Assembly (NCBI GenBank): GCA_963814865.1
Contig: CAWFEN010000014.1
Location: 124,001 to 188,000, forward strand
Direction: 5' to 3'
From: AP-15 sp963814865
GTDB taxonomy: Bacteria > Pseudomonadota > Alphaproteobacteria > ATCC43930 > CGMCC-115725
DNA: 64,000 nucleotides
In this document: one piece after another, positions 36,244 through 46,945 of the stretch
How the letters are laid out: the number at the start of each line of letters is the position of its first letter
Position numbering within the stretch: the stretch's first letter is position 1
Made by a program: the position numbers and the translations under genes
Notes under the pieces: model-generated
The model's database searches: none
Seen by the model: only the letters and a program-made list of their open reading frames with translations
What the model was told of the DNA's origin: nothing

Positions 36244-38337
36244 ATGCTGGGAGAGGGTCTGGTGAAGAGCCTTTTTCTTCGACAAGCGCGCGGCGTGAGC
36301 GTCATCGCGGCGGCCTGCCTGCCCAGGCTTGCGCTCTCGGGCTGTTTGGCAGCTGCGTTCGCGCTCTTCGGCGTTTTCACCGTACCGGCAGCAGCCGACG
36401 ATCCGTTTCAGCGGGACATCACATTTCGCAACGATCTGCCGATTGCGATCTACCCGGTGATAACCGCCGATCAAATCGACAATTGCGCGACGACCAAAAT
36501 GCTGCGGCGGATTATCGTCAATTACGGGCAGAAAGGTGCAGGAATACCGCCCGGGCAGACAGTGAAAGTGAACATCCCGAAATCCCCGCATTGCTGGTAC
36601 AACGCTGCCCGCGTGTATATATTCAGCGTCGATCTCACCAAGTTCGAGACGCGGCTCAACGCGGACGAACAAACCGTCGCCGACGGTGCCAAATGGGATC
36701 CACCCTTGTGTGCCGACGACGCGTGCTGGACCGGCACCGCCGTTACCCAATACCCGATTGATGCGCCGGCTCAGCTACTCGAATACACGATGTTTTCTCA
36801 AGGTTTCGTCGATCCGAATGGTCCGCAGGGCATCCCTTTCGTGGATCTCGACATATCGTTTGTCGACAGCGTGTATTTGCCGGTGGCGATAAATCTGGAG
36901 GATCATGGGGCCACCCGGTATATGGGGACGGCGCTGCCCTACGATACGTTCAACCAACGGTCGCAGGCGTTTCTCGGCCTCGAAGACACTGCCAAGCACC
37001 CGGTCTGGTCTGAATTTGCCGCGTATTCACCGGTTAACTGGCCCAACAACGTCTTCAGCGACTTGGTCTCCAAGCGAACCGACCAGGTCGAGGGTGCGTA
37101 CAATCTAGTTCACAATGTGCTGGTCAATTCAACTTCTGCCTTGTATACGCCAACGTATAAGGGTGCCGCCTCGTGCCAGAATTCGGAAAATCCGATCTGC
37201 ATGAAGGCTGGTCTTGTTGGAAACTGTTGCCCTGCGCAGAATGGCACCTTCCTCACCTGCTGCGCCGTAGCGCCTTATCTGATCGACAATACGACGAAGA
37301 CAAATCAGACGGTCGCGGACCAAATCGGCACCGCCAGCAATCCCTCCGCGGATTCGTTCGTCCAGCGCTGGACCACTTGGATCACCAGCAACCCCTGTAC
37401 CGATCTGAGCAAGATCACCGAATGGCCCGGCAATCTGACCGCGTTCAACAAGCAGGCATTCTGCGATACTTTCGAGGCAACGGCGAAATACGTCTGGGAC
37501 CAGTTCGCACCGATCTGCGCCGGCATGTCCGGCCCTGCCAAGGATCAATGCATCGTCGACCAGATCGTCGGCTATGAAAGCCACGACGCCAAAGGCCAGC
37601 TGCCGGAGAGCGTTCAAGCTCTGCAGCGAAGCGTGCCTTGGGGTGATCCGACCAAAGGGCAACTCCAGTATTCATTCGATAAATTCATCTTGTTCTGGGC
37701 GCCCTACGACAGTATCTTCAATCTGAATCCCTACACTCGTTTTGTTCACAACCCGACCGACGGTCTGGACGCGCCCGGCGCCTATTCGTTTTCCATCGAC
37801 GACCGCTACGGGAATTTCCAAAGCAGCGCGTCCGGCTTTATCGTCGATGCCGGAGCCACGACCGCGTTATTGAACAAAGAAGCTTATGATCCTTATGAAC
37901 AGTATGACGTGGGATTTGCGACCGGCTGGGATCACGCCACCGTCTGCGGGCGTGCGGTTTCGATCCCGGGGGGCAACCCGGGGAACGCGCCCATTTCATT
38001 TTGGCTGGACGGGGTCCATCAGACCAGCTGCGATCTGGCTTTCTTTGCCGATTCGGCCGGTACGGAAGTTGCGAAGTATCGCGTTACCGAGACGTCGAAG
38101 ACGGTAACGGACACCTATACCGGATCGACGCAGTCAGTCACCGAGCTGACTCTCGATAACAATTACTGCGAAACAAATTCGAGCCCGGCGCTGGTCGCTG
38201 CGGCTGTCTGCATCAACTCCAATGTCTCACCCAATTTCAACGGTGACGTAGCTTACGTGAGTGTGCTGCCGGACGCCGAGAAGCCGAATGTGCATCTGAA
38301 CCTGCCCAAAAATCCGCAAAATCCGTGGCCCAGATAA
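36244..38337 (+). CDS. large secreted cysteine-containing protein of unknown function
   Basis: 697 residues from ATG 36244. A GTG at 36262 with GGAGAGG upstream is a better placed start. A long signal peptide ('LAAAFALFGVFTVPAAADD') predicts export. The mature N-terminus 'DITFRNDLPIAIYPVITADQ' resembles the first strand of thaumatin/GH64-like beta-sandwich proteins, and 'INLEDHGATRYMGTALPYDT' is a further distinct block. Cysteines occur in pairs, as in 'NCCPAQNGTFLTCCAVAP', which suggests several disulfides. I cannot assign a family. Base composition is lower in GC and the gene interrupts the murU-addB junction, both signs of insertion by transfer. Confidence 0.75.
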   Translation: MLGEGLVKSLFLRQARGVSVIAAACLPRLALSGCLAAAFALFGVFTVPAAADDPFQRDITFRNDLPIAIYPVITADQIDNCATTKMLRRIIVNYGQKGAGIPPGQTVKVNIPKSPHCWYNAARVYIFSVDLTKFETRLNADEQTVADGAKWDPPLCADDACWTGTAVTQYPIDAPAQLLEYTMFSQGFVDPNGPQGIPFVDLDISFVDSVYLPVAINLEDHGATRYMGTALPYDTFNQRSQAFLGLEDTAKHPVWSEFAAYSPVNWPNNVFSDLVSKRTDQVEGAYNLVHNVLVNSTSALYTPTYKGAASCQNSENPICMKAGLVGNCCPAQNGTFLTCCAVAPYLIDNTTKTNQTVADQIGTASNPSADSFVQRWTTWITSNPCTDLSKITEWPGNLTAFNKQAFCDTFEATAKYVWDQFAPICAGMSGPAKDQCIVDQIVGYESHDAKGQLPESVQALQRSVPWGDPTKGQLQYSFDKFILFWAPYDSIFNLNPYTRFVHNPTDGLDAPGAYSFSIDDRYGNFQSSASGFIVDAGATTALLNKEAYDPYEQYDVGFATGWDHATVCGRAVSIPGGNPGNAPISFWLDGVHQTSCDLAFFADSAGTEVAKYRVTETSKTVTDTYTGSTQSVTELTLDNNYCETNSSPALVAAAVCINSNVSPNFNGDVAYVSVLPDAEKPNVHLNLPKNPQNPWPR

Positions 38338-38377
38338 GTATCCATCCCAAATTCGGGCGGACCGGCGGGCACCCAGG

Positions 38378-39100
38378 CTACCGCTCGATGCGGTGAGAAG
38401 AAAGGCGGTCGCGGGTGGCGGCGAGGCCGGCGGGGGTGCCGATATGGTACCATTCGCCGTCATGCACGATCGCGCACAGGCGGCCCGCCCGCTCGGCGCG
38501 GTCAAACCGGCGGACGACCGAGAAGACCTGCCCGGTCACGCCGGCGAACAGACGGCGGTGCAATAGCTGGATGCCGGCGAACAGGAACGGGGCGATTTCG
38601 CGCTCGCCCTTGCGGCGCGGCCGGCCGAGCGGGTCGAGAAAGTAGTCGCCGCTGCCGTCGTAACCGATTGCGGTCACTGTGCGCTGCAACAGCAGGATCG
38701 CGTCCATCCGCTCGGGGTCGAAGGCGGCGGCGAGACGCAGCAAGGCAGGGTCGCGGCCGTCGAGCCAGAACACGTCGCTGTTGACGACGAAAAAGGCGTC
38801 GTCGAGCAGCGGCAAAGCCCGCGCGACCCCGCCGCCGGTGTCAAGCAGCTCGGCTTCGTGCGAAATCTCGATACGCGGATGGTCGCGGCCGGCGAGATGG
38901 GCGGCCACCATCGCCGCCTTGTAATGGGTGTTGACGACGACGCGCTCGACGCCGGCAGCCGCCAGCCGGTCGATGGCACGGTCGAGCAGGGTGCGGCCGC
39001 CGATCTCGACGAGCGGCTTCGGCACGGTTTCGGTCACCGGGCGCAGCCGCGTGCCGAGCCCGGCCGCCAGCACCATCGCCGAGCGCGGCGGCGGCGTCAT
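38378..39100 (-). CDS. murU: N-acetylmuramate alpha-1-phosphate uridylyltransferase (MurU-type nucleotidyltransferase)
   Basis: 240 residues. The nucleotide-binding start 'AMVLAAGLGTRLRPVTETVP' with 'KPLVEIGGRTLLDRAI' is followed by 'VVVNTHYKAAMVAAHL', 'LLDTGGGVARALPLL', the metal-binding 'FFVVNSDVFWLDG', and 'WYHIGTPAGLAATRDRL'. MurU makes UDP-MurNAc from MurNAc-1-phosphate in the peptidoglycan recycling bypass that avoids de novo, fosfomycin-sensitive synthesis. The ATG overlaps the amgK stop (ATGA), and the pairing with an AmgK-type kinase supports this function over that of a general sugar nucleotidyltransferase. Confidence 0.88.
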   Translation of the reverse strand: MTPPPRSAMVLAAGLGTRLRPVTETVPKPLVEIGGRTLLDRAIDRLAAAGVERVVVNTHYKAAMVAAHLAGRDHPRIEISHEAELLDTGGGVARALPLLDDAFFVVNSDVFWLDGRDPALLRLAAAFDPERMDAILLLQRTVTAIGYDGSGDYFLDPLGRPRRKGEREIAPFLFAGIQLLHRRLFAGVTGQVFSVVRRFDRAERAGRLCAIVHDGEWYHIGTPAGLAATRDRLSSHRIER

Positions 39101-40182
39101 GCGAGGCTCCGCGGATCGGGGACGCCCCTTGCGCCCGGCGGCAGATGACGATCGAGCCAGCGCCCGACCGGCGCCAGGGCCGGATGGCGCAGATCCTCTT
39201 CGATCAGGCGCCAGAGCCGCGGGATATGGGCGAGATAGCCGGGCTTGCCGTCGCGCCGCCACAGCCGCGTGAAGATGCCGAGGATCTTGCAGTTGCGCTG
39301 GACGGCGAGAATCGAGGCCGAGCGCTGAAAACTCGCCCGGTCGAGCGTCGGGAAAGCAGCGAGATAGCGCGCGGTCATCGCTTGGCGCAGCGTTTCGGCA
39401 ACGTCGCGCCGGGCATCCCGCAGCAGCGAGACGAGATCATAGGCAGGCGCGCCGCAGACCGCATCCTGGAAATCGAGCAACCCGCAGCGCCGCACTCCCG
39501 GGCGATCGGGCAGCAGCATCAGATTGTCGATGTGAAAGTCGCGCAGCACCAGGGTCGGGCGGATCGGCGCCGTCGCCTGCGGCAGCACCGCGCGCCACAG
39601 CGCCAGATATTCCTCGCGCCGATCGTCCGCCACGGGCGCGCCGAGGACGGCCGGCATGTACCAGTCGACGAGCAGCGCCGCCTCGCCGAGCAGCCGCGCC
39701 GCATCGTAGGGCGGCAGGTCGGGGGCGGCATCCGCCGCCTCGATTCGCCGCTGCACGGCAACCAGCGTGTCGACGGCGAGCCCATAGAGCGCGGGCTCAT
39801 CGGCGCCACCCGCAAGCAGCCGGGTGTAGGTGCCGTCGCCGAAATCCTCGATCAGCAGAAAGCCATGGGCATGGTCCTCGGCGATCACCTCGGGGGCGCT
39901 GAGGCCGAGACCGCGCAGCATCGCCGCGACCCTGACATAGGGGCCGACATCCTCCTGCGGCGGCGGCGCATCCATGACGATCGCGCCCCGCCCGCCGTCG
40001 CGCAGCCGGCAGTAGGAGCGGAAGGACGCATCCCCGGCGAGCGGCGCCGGTACGGCACCACCCCAGCCGCAGGCGTCGAGAAAGGCGGCCAGCGCCCGCT
40101 GGCGCGGCGACAGGCCCGCAGCGGCGAAAGCGGCGCCGAAACGCGAATCGCCGCGCCATTCGGGAGCGGTCAGATCAGGCAT
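39097..40182 (-). CDS. amgK: N-acetylmuramate/N-acetylglucosamine kinase (AmgK), aminoglycoside phosphotransferase fold
   Basis: 361 residues. The N-lobe has 'APLAGDASFRSYCRL' and 'AIVMDAPPPQEDVGPYVRVA', the latter typical of AmgK. The hinge is 'HGFLLIEDFGDGTYTRLL'. The catalytic loop is 'TLVLRDFHIDNLMLLPDR', with 'CGLLDFQDAVCGAPAYDLVS' as the metal-binding segment. It phosphorylates the anomeric position of MurNAc or GlcNAc recovered from the wall, feeding MurU. It overlaps tsaE by 8 bases upstream and murU by 4 bases downstream. Confidence 0.88.
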   Translation of the reverse strand: MPDLTAPEWRGDSRFGAAFAAAGLSPRQRALAAFLDACGWGGAVPAPLAGDASFRSYCRLRDGGRGAIVMDAPPPQEDVGPYVRVAAMLRGLGLSAPEVIAEDHAHGFLLIEDFGDGTYTRLLAGGADEPALYGLAVDTLVAVQRRIEAADAAPDLPPYDAARLLGEAALLVDWYMPAVLGAPVADDRREEYLALWRAVLPQATAPIRPTLVLRDFHIDNLMLLPDRPGVRRCGLLDFQDAVCGAPAYDLVSLLRDARRDVAETLRQAMTARYLAAFPTLDRASFQRSASILAVQRNCKILGIFTRLWRRDGKPGYLAHIPRLWRLIEEDLRHPALAPVGRWLDRHLPPGARGVPDPRSLA

Positions 40183-40639
40183 CGGTCGCGATCCCGCCGA
40201 GCCGCGCCCGCCACTCGGCGTCGCCCTCAAGGGTGGCCCGGCGCGCCTCGGGCCGGTCGCCGAAGTCGAGGGCGATGTCGAGACGGTGCCCGGGCAACAA
40301 CGGGCCGAGCCGGTCGGGCCATTCGATCAGCGAGATGCCGTCGCGGAAGGCGTCTTCGATGCCGAGTTCCCAGGCTTCCTCCGGCGAGCGCAGGCGGTAG
40401 AGATCGAAATGCCAGATCGCGGCGGGGCCGGGCCGATAGACCTGCACGAGGGTGAAGGTCGGGCTCGGCACCTCCTCGGCGCCGCCGCGGGCATGTATGA
40501 AGGCGCGGGCGAAAGCGGTTTTGCCGGCGCCGAGATCGCCCCGGAGCGCGACCACGTCGCCCGGCGCGGCGCGCTCGGCGATGCGGGCGGCGAGCCTCGC
40601 GGTGGCGGCTTCATCGGGCAGGTCGATGACGGCGATCAC
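40175..40639 (-). CDS. tsaE: tRNA threonylcarbamoyladenosine biosynthesis protein TsaE
   Basis: 154 residues starting at GTG. The P-loop is 'VVALRGDLGAGKTAFARAFI', with 'EVPSPTFTLVQVY', 'IWHFDLYRLRSPEEAWELGI' and 'GISLIEWPDRLGPLLP', all family hallmarks. TsaE is the ATPase of the TsaBDE complex that makes t6A at position 37 of ANN-decoding tRNAs. It is the first gene of the leftward tsaE-amgK-murU unit. Confidence 0.94.
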   Translation of the reverse strand: MIAVIDLPDEAATARLAARIAERAAPGDVVALRGDLGAGKTAFARAFIHARGGAEEVPSPTFTLVQVYRPGPAAIWHFDLYRLRSPEEAWELGIEDAFRDGISLIEWPDRLGPLLPGHRLDIALDFGDRPEARRATLEGDAEWRARLGGIATDA

Positions 40640-40740
40640 CTATGCGTTGTATATCGCCGACGCGATTAGCCGCAACATCTGCTTGCGCGCTGCGATCGCC
40701 CCGCCCGCTCCGACCAGAGACCACCCGGCGATCGGACGGC

Positions 40741-42324
<1,584 letters not shown>

Positions 42325-42372
42325 CCGCCGGGTATAAGGTCGGCGCGTAGCGGCGGCAAGTTCCGGAGAGGG

Positions 42373-43359
42373 TCAGCGACCCGCAGCAAGTGCCGCCAGC
42401 AGCACCGCGACGGTCACGAACGCGGTTTCGAGCGACAGCACGCCCCAGCCGTTCTCCGCGGTCCAGCCGCAGACGATCAGCAGCAGATCGGCGGCGATGA
42501 CGCGCTTGACGACCGCGGCATGGCCGAGCCCGCGGCCGATCGCCTGCTGGTAGAAATGCTCGCGATGCGCCTGCCAGATCCGTTCGCCGCGCAACAGGCG
42601 CCGGACCAGGGTGATCGTCGCGTCGGCAAGAAAATAGAGCGGCAGGATCAGCGCGATCTTCCAATCGCCGCGGGCAGCGAGGCCGAGCAGCAGAAAGCCG
42701 GTCAGATAGCCGAGCGCCGTGCTGCCGACATCGCCGAGAAAGATCCGCGCCGGCGACCAGTTCCACACCAGAAAGCCGATCGCGGCGCCGAGGATCGCGG
42801 CGGCGAGCAGCGCCGTCTCGGGATCGACGCCGCTGCCGATGGCGGCGAACAGCGAGAGCCCGGCGCCGATCGCCGCCGCCTCGCTGCCGGCGATGCCGTC
42901 GATCCCGTCCATGAAGTTGAATAAATTGACCCACCACACCCAGATCAGGCCGGCGGCGACGATGCATGCCGGTGTTCCGAGCCAGGCCGCCAGCGGAACC
43001 CGGATTGCCGGCAGGGCGCAGAGCCCCATCGCCACCGCGACGGCCTGTGCCAGCAGGCGCACCATCGGCGAGAGGCCGCGCAGATCGTCGATCCACGAGA
43101 CGATCGCCAACAGCAAGGTCCCGAGAACGACGCCGATGACCGCGGGCGAAACGCGTCCCGAAAGCCCGAGCGCGATCCAGGCGAGCAATACCGCACCGAC
43201 CGGCGCGATCCCTCCGCCGCGCGGCGTCGGCCTGGTATGCGAGGAGCGCTCGTTCGGGCGATCGAGAACATTTCGGCGCCGCAGGATCGGGATCAGCGCC
43301 CCGGTGGCGAGGCACGAGACGAAGCCGGCGGCAGTGGCGACTGCCACCGTCGCCGCCAC
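42373..43359 (-). CDS. glycosyltransferase family 4 (WecA/MraY-like polyprenyl-phosphate sugar transferase)
   Basis: 328 residues with about ten membrane helices. Family residues are visible: 'RPNERSSHTRPTPRGGGIAP' at the N-terminus, 'VSWIDDLRGLSPMVRLLAQA' with the DD pair, 'NLFNFMDGIDGIAGSEA', 'FLGDVGSTALGYLTGF' and 'HREHFYQQAIG'. It should transfer a sugar-1-phosphate from a UDP-sugar to undecaprenyl phosphate at the inner membrane, the first step of a polysaccharide. The start is GTG, 34 bases after the heparinase-like stop. Lying between purH and the heparinase gene, it is an addition to an otherwise conserved order. Confidence 0.88.
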   Translation of the reverse strand: MAATVAVATAAGFVSCLATGALIPILRRRNVLDRPNERSSHTRPTPRGGGIAPVGAVLLAWIALGLSGRVSPAVIGVVLGTLLLAIVSWIDDLRGLSPMVRLLAQAVAVAMGLCALPAIRVPLAAWLGTPACIVAAGLIWVWWVNLFNFMDGIDGIAGSEAAAIGAGLSLFAAIGSGVDPETALLAAAILGAAIGFLVWNWSPARIFLGDVGSTALGYLTGFLLLGLAARGDWKIALILPLYFLADATITLVRRLLRGERIWQAHREHFYQQAIGRGLGHAAVVKRVIAADLLLIVCGWTAENGWGVLSLETAFVTVAVLLAALAAGR

Positions 43360-43393
43360 GTCGCCGATGCCGAGATGGCCGATCCCCGTCGCG

Positions 43394-45046
43394 CTAATCG
43401 GCGGTTGCCCCTCTGGCCTCGCGGCGCAGGGCCCAGCGCACCGCCGTCCCGCCGGGGGCGACGGTCCCGCTCAGCACCACCTGCTGGGTCTTGCGCGCCT
43501 CGCCGGAGCCGAGATAGACGCTTTCGCCGAGGCTCATCTCGGCACCGGCTGCGCGCAGGCGCCACGACATCCCGCTCGGCAAGCGCAGCAAGGCGGCGGC
43601 GCCATCCTGGACCAGCGAGGCCTGCACCGAGGGATGCAGGTGAAAGCGCACGGCGAAAGCCGCCCCCGGCCGGCCGGCCAATTGGTCCTCGCCGCGCATG
43701 TCCTGGCCATCGGCGGCGAGGAAGATCTGCCGCGTATAGGTCAGCCCGAAGCGCTGACGATAGCTGTCATGGGTTGCCGAGATCCATTGCTGGCCTTCGT
43801 GCTCGGCGCGCTCGCAGGCGACCCTCCCCGAGCCGCGCTCGACGGCGCCGTTCTCGCGGATCTCTACCGAGTTGGTGTCGGCCACGACCAGCACCGAATG
43901 CGCGGCGCTGGCCCGCGACACCAGCGACCAATTCGGCTTGGGGCCGCGATAGGCGCCGCAATTGACGATGATCCGCTCGCGGCCATGGCTCATCTCGAAG
44001 GACAAGATGCCGGCATGAGCGTGCTCGTCGAAGCCGCGCGGCGGCGGGCCGCCGGTGTCGACGAGAACGACGCTGCCGTCGGCTTCGAGCCGGTCGAAGC
44101 CGGTATCGGGCGCGTGCTGAGGGGCGCGCCCCCTGGTCTCGGATCGGGTCAGGACGAGATCGATCAGCACGCCGTCCTCTTCGAGCGAGTCGTTGAAGAG
44201 GGCCAGGCGCCGATCGCCGTGCCGGAACAGGCGCAGCATCGGCGCCAGCCGTTCGATCGCGGCCTGCAGCGCGGCTGGCGTCTCGATCCGCACCGGGCGC
44301 AACACTGCGCGGGTGTCGATCAAATCTTGCAGGATCTGCAGCTGCACCAAAGGACTGCGCGAGCGGTGGCCGCCGTCGGGGAGGATCTGGGCGGCGATTT
44401 CGCGTTCCAGCGTCTTCAGCGCTCGTGTCAGGCGCGACCGCGAACCGCCGAGCACGGTGATCCCGGCGATCAGGCCCTTGAGCGCGCGCAGCCGCGCGGC
44501 GCCGCCGCACTCCCACGAGGCCGTGCGCCCGAGATGACGCAGCTGTGCGGCAAGGCTTTGCAGCATCGCGCGGCGCAGCGCCGGATCCTGGTCGCCGCCG
44601 CCGATCTCGTCGAAATGTGCGAGCCAGGCAAATATCCGCGTCGCCAGCACGTCGGAGCGCCAGGCGAGTTCGTGCCAGGCCCCGTTCTCGGCCAGCCAGC
44701 TGCGCACCAGCTCGCGTCCAGCCTCGCGCGCGGAACCGCCGGCGGCGCTGACGTCCGCGATCCAGGCGAAGCCGTGCCAGGCGGCGAGCCATTCCGTCCC
44801 GGCCGCAGGCGGGAACCAACGCGGCGACGGGTTGCGGATTAGTTCTCCGGCGAATTCGATCTCGCCCGCGGCGATCGCCGCGCCGCGCTTGGCATCGCCT
44901 GGCCAGCGCTGACCGATTGCCGGCTTCGCATCGGCCGGAACCCGACCGATCAGCGTGTGGCGATAGAGCGGGCTGGCGGCAAGCCGCCAAAGGGCGTCGC
45001 GCCGCCACCGCATCAACGCCCCGGGTGCGTCGCCGGCCGGGGACAT
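43394..45046 (-). CDS. heparinase II/III family protein
   Basis: 550 residues. The N-terminal alpha-helical toroid has 'FAWIADVSAAGG', 'WLAENGAWHELAWRSDVLAT' and 'LPDGGHRSRSPLVQLQILQD'. The C-terminal beta-sandwich has 'HAHAGILSFEMSHGRERIIV', 'NCGAYRGPKPNWSLVSRASA' and 'AHSVLVVADTNSVEI'. There is no signal peptide. Most alphaproteobacteria keep such a gene between rsmB and purH, but its substrate is unproven. A role on cell-wall or capsular uronate polymers is inferred from the fold only. Confidence 0.85.
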   Translation of the reverse strand: MSPAGDAPGALMRWRRDALWRLAASPLYRHTLIGRVPADAKPAIGQRWPGDAKRGAAIAAGEIEFAGELIRNPSPRWFPPAAGTEWLAAWHGFAWIADVSAAGGSAREAGRELVRSWLAENGAWHELAWRSDVLATRIFAWLAHFDEIGGGDQDPALRRAMLQSLAAQLRHLGRTASWECGGAARLRALKGLIAGITVLGGSRSRLTRALKTLEREIAAQILPDGGHRSRSPLVQLQILQDLIDTRAVLRPVRIETPAALQAAIERLAPMLRLFRHGDRRLALFNDSLEEDGVLIDLVLTRSETRGRAPQHAPDTGFDRLEADGSVVLVDTGGPPPRGFDEHAHAGILSFEMSHGRERIIVNCGAYRGPKPNWSLVSRASAAHSVLVVADTNSVEIRENGAVERGSGRVACERAEHEGQQWISATHDSYRQRFGLTYTRQIFLAADGQDMRGEDQLAGRPGAAFAVRFHLHPSVQASLVQDGAAALLRLPSGMSWRLRAAGAEMSLGESVYLGSGEARKTQQVVLSGTVAPGGTAVRWALRREARGATAD

Positions 45047-45224
45047 CCTTATGGCACCGCCTCTCCCGCGCTTCGAGGTCGACCTCATCGGCCGGGCATC
45101 CGACCGCATGCCCGGCCCGGCGGCGCCGCAGCCGGGTCGGGAAAAGCTTCCCTGACGATCGAACCCATGTCGTCTCGTAACAAGGAAACGGGAGAGCCGC
45201 AAGCCGGCGGGGCAACGCGGGAAA

Positions 45225-46526
45225 TTACGGCGGCGGGTCGAGCTTGACGAGCCGGGCGCAGAAGAAGCCGTCGAGGCCGTCGCTTTCGGCGAGATGGCAG
45301 GGCAATGTCCGCAGATCGCCGTCGGCGGTGATCCATTCGGGGCGGGCGCCGATTTCGTCCGGCTCGATGGCGCGGCGCGCGACCGGGGCACCGCCGCGAA
45401 ACAGCGCCTCGATGCGTTGCGGCCCTTCCTGCGGTTCGAGCGAGCAGGTGCAGTAGACCAGCGTGCCGCCCGGCCGCAGCATGTCGAGCGCGGCCCGCAG
45501 CAGGTTTTCCTGAACCGCCGAAAGGCGGGCGACGTCTTCCGGCAGCTTCAGGTGCGGCACATCGGGATGGCGGCGAACCGCGCCGGTCGTGGTGCAGGGC
45601 GCATCGAGCAACACGGCCTCGACCGGTCGCGGCGGGCGCCAGCTCAGCGCGTCGGCGGCTACCGCTTCGACCGGCAAGCCGAGCCGGCCGAAATTGGCGA
45701 CGAGCCGATCCAATCGCCGAGTCGAGCGATCGACCGCGACGACCCGCGCGCCGGCCGCCGCGAGCTGAGCAGTCTTGCCGCCCGGCGCCGCGCACAGATC
45801 GATCACCTCGCGCCCGGCGACATCGCCCAATAATCGCGCCGGCAACGCCGCGGCGGCATCCTGAACCCACCACGCGCCTTCGGCATAGCCGGGAAGCGAG
45901 GTGACCGAGCCGCCGGCCGCCCGACGCACGGTCCCGGTCGACAGCACGACCCCCTGCAATTTTTCGCACCAGGCTTCGGCATCCGCGCGCAGGGTCAGAT
46001 CGAGCGGGGCCTCCTTCAGATGCGCCGTCGCGATCGCCCGCGCAGTCGCCTCACCATAGCTGCCGCTCCACGACCGCCACAGCCAATCGGGCGTGTTGAG
46101 CCGGGGGGCGTCCTGGTCGCCGACAAGCGCCGCTCCTTCGACGCTCAACCGGCGCAAAACCGCATTGACCAGACCCTTGTGCGAAAAAAACCCGCGGCGC
46201 TGCGCGAGATCGACGCTGGTGGCGACCGCCGCATGTGCGGGCGTGCGCAGAAACATCAGCTGGGCAACGCCGAGCCGGAGGATGTCGTGCACCGGTGCCG
46301 CCCGCGGCGCCAGCGGCGTGGTCAGGCAGCGGGCGATCAGCGCGTCGATCTGGCCCAGCCGGCGCAGCACGGTGGCGACGAGAAGCCGGGCAAAGGCGCG
46401 ATCGCGCCCGGCCAGCTCATCCATCGCCGGGTTGTCTTCGATCGCGTCGTCGAGCGGGTGCTTGCGGCGGAGCACCGCACCAATCAGATCGAGCGCCGCG
46501 AGGCGTGCAGTCGACACTTGGGACAT
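45225..46526 (-). CDS. rsmB: 16S rRNA (cytosine-5-) methyltransferase, RsmB/NOP family
   Basis: 433 residues. The N-terminal NusB-like helical domain ('RLAALDLIGAVLRRKHPLDD', 'GVAQLMFLRTPAHAAVATSV') is followed by a Rossmann methyltransferase. That domain has 'WVQDAAAALPARLL', 'VIDLCAAPGGKTAQLAAAGA' for SAM binding, 'LLDAPCTTTGAVRRHPD' with the PC cysteine, and 'LVYCTCSLEPQEGPQRIEAL' with the catalytic TC cysteine. It makes m5C in 16S rRNA. I start at the ATG at 46526 ('MSQVSTARLAALDLIG'). Confidence 0.93.
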   Translation of the reverse strand: MSQVSTARLAALDLIGAVLRRKHPLDDAIEDNPAMDELAGRDRAFARLLVATVLRRLGQIDALIARCLTTPLAPRAAPVHDILRLGVAQLMFLRTPAHAAVATSVDLAQRRGFFSHKGLVNAVLRRLSVEGAALVGDQDAPRLNTPDWLWRSWSGSYGEATARAIATAHLKEAPLDLTLRADAEAWCEKLQGVVLSTGTVRRAAGGSVTSLPGYAEGAWWVQDAAAALPARLLGDVAGREVIDLCAAPGGKTAQLAAAGARVVAVDRSTRRLDRLVANFGRLGLPVEAVAADALSWRPPRPVEAVLLDAPCTTTGAVRRHPDVPHLKLPEDVARLSAVQENLLRAALDMLRPGGTLVYCTCSLEPQEGPQRIEALFRGGAPVARRAIEPDEIGARPEWITADGDLRTLPCHLAESDGLDGFFCARLVKLDPPP

Positions 46527-46709
46527 CAAGGTTCTTCTAGCCCAGCTCCAGCCAGCAGACCGCTGCTATCTCCAGAGATCGAACTCGATCCGCGTCCGAG
46601 ATTGCCCGGGCAAACACTGCGCCGCAAGGATCGTTCCCGGTTATCCGCGGCCATTCGGCGCCGATGCCTGCCGGTTGGCGACCCGCGGATTTGTTGCTAT
46701 ATTGCAGAC

Positions 46710-46871
46710 ATGGACGAATTGCCGCGCAAAAACAACGAACCCGGTTCGGCCGAGCCGGCTGCCCGGGTGCCCGTCCCGCTTCCGGCGACGCGCGAGATCG
46801 GCGGCCCGAAGGGTCCCGAGCCGACGCGCTATGGCGACTGGGAATATAACGGCCGCTGTACCGATTTTTGA
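46710..46871 (+). CDS. DUF1674 protein, succinate dehydrogenase assembly factor 4-like
   Basis: 53 residues. The C-terminus 'GPEPTRYGDWEYNGRCTDF' is the diagnostic block of DUF1674, the family of mitochondrial SdhAF4. In eukaryotes SdhAF4 helps insert SdhA into complex II and limits oxidative damage. The bacterial proteins are assumed to do the same. It is divergent from rsmB, its usual neighbour in this class. The N-terminal half is low-complexity and rich in Pro and Glu. Confidence 0.88.
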   Translation: MDELPRKNNEPGSAEPAARVPVPLPATREIGGPKGPEPTRYGDWEYNGRCTDF

Positions 46872-46945
46872 CCGCCAGCCGGCGTGCCGCCGTCCCGCGC
46901 GGCCAGCGGGTTTGATTTCACGCCACCGAGGGAGGCTGCCTGGCG

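Noticed and set aside
42719..44842. 707-codon plus-strand frame opposite the glycosyltransferase and heparinase-like genes
   Set aside because: It crosses the boundary of two well-supported minus-strand genes and has shadow-type composition.
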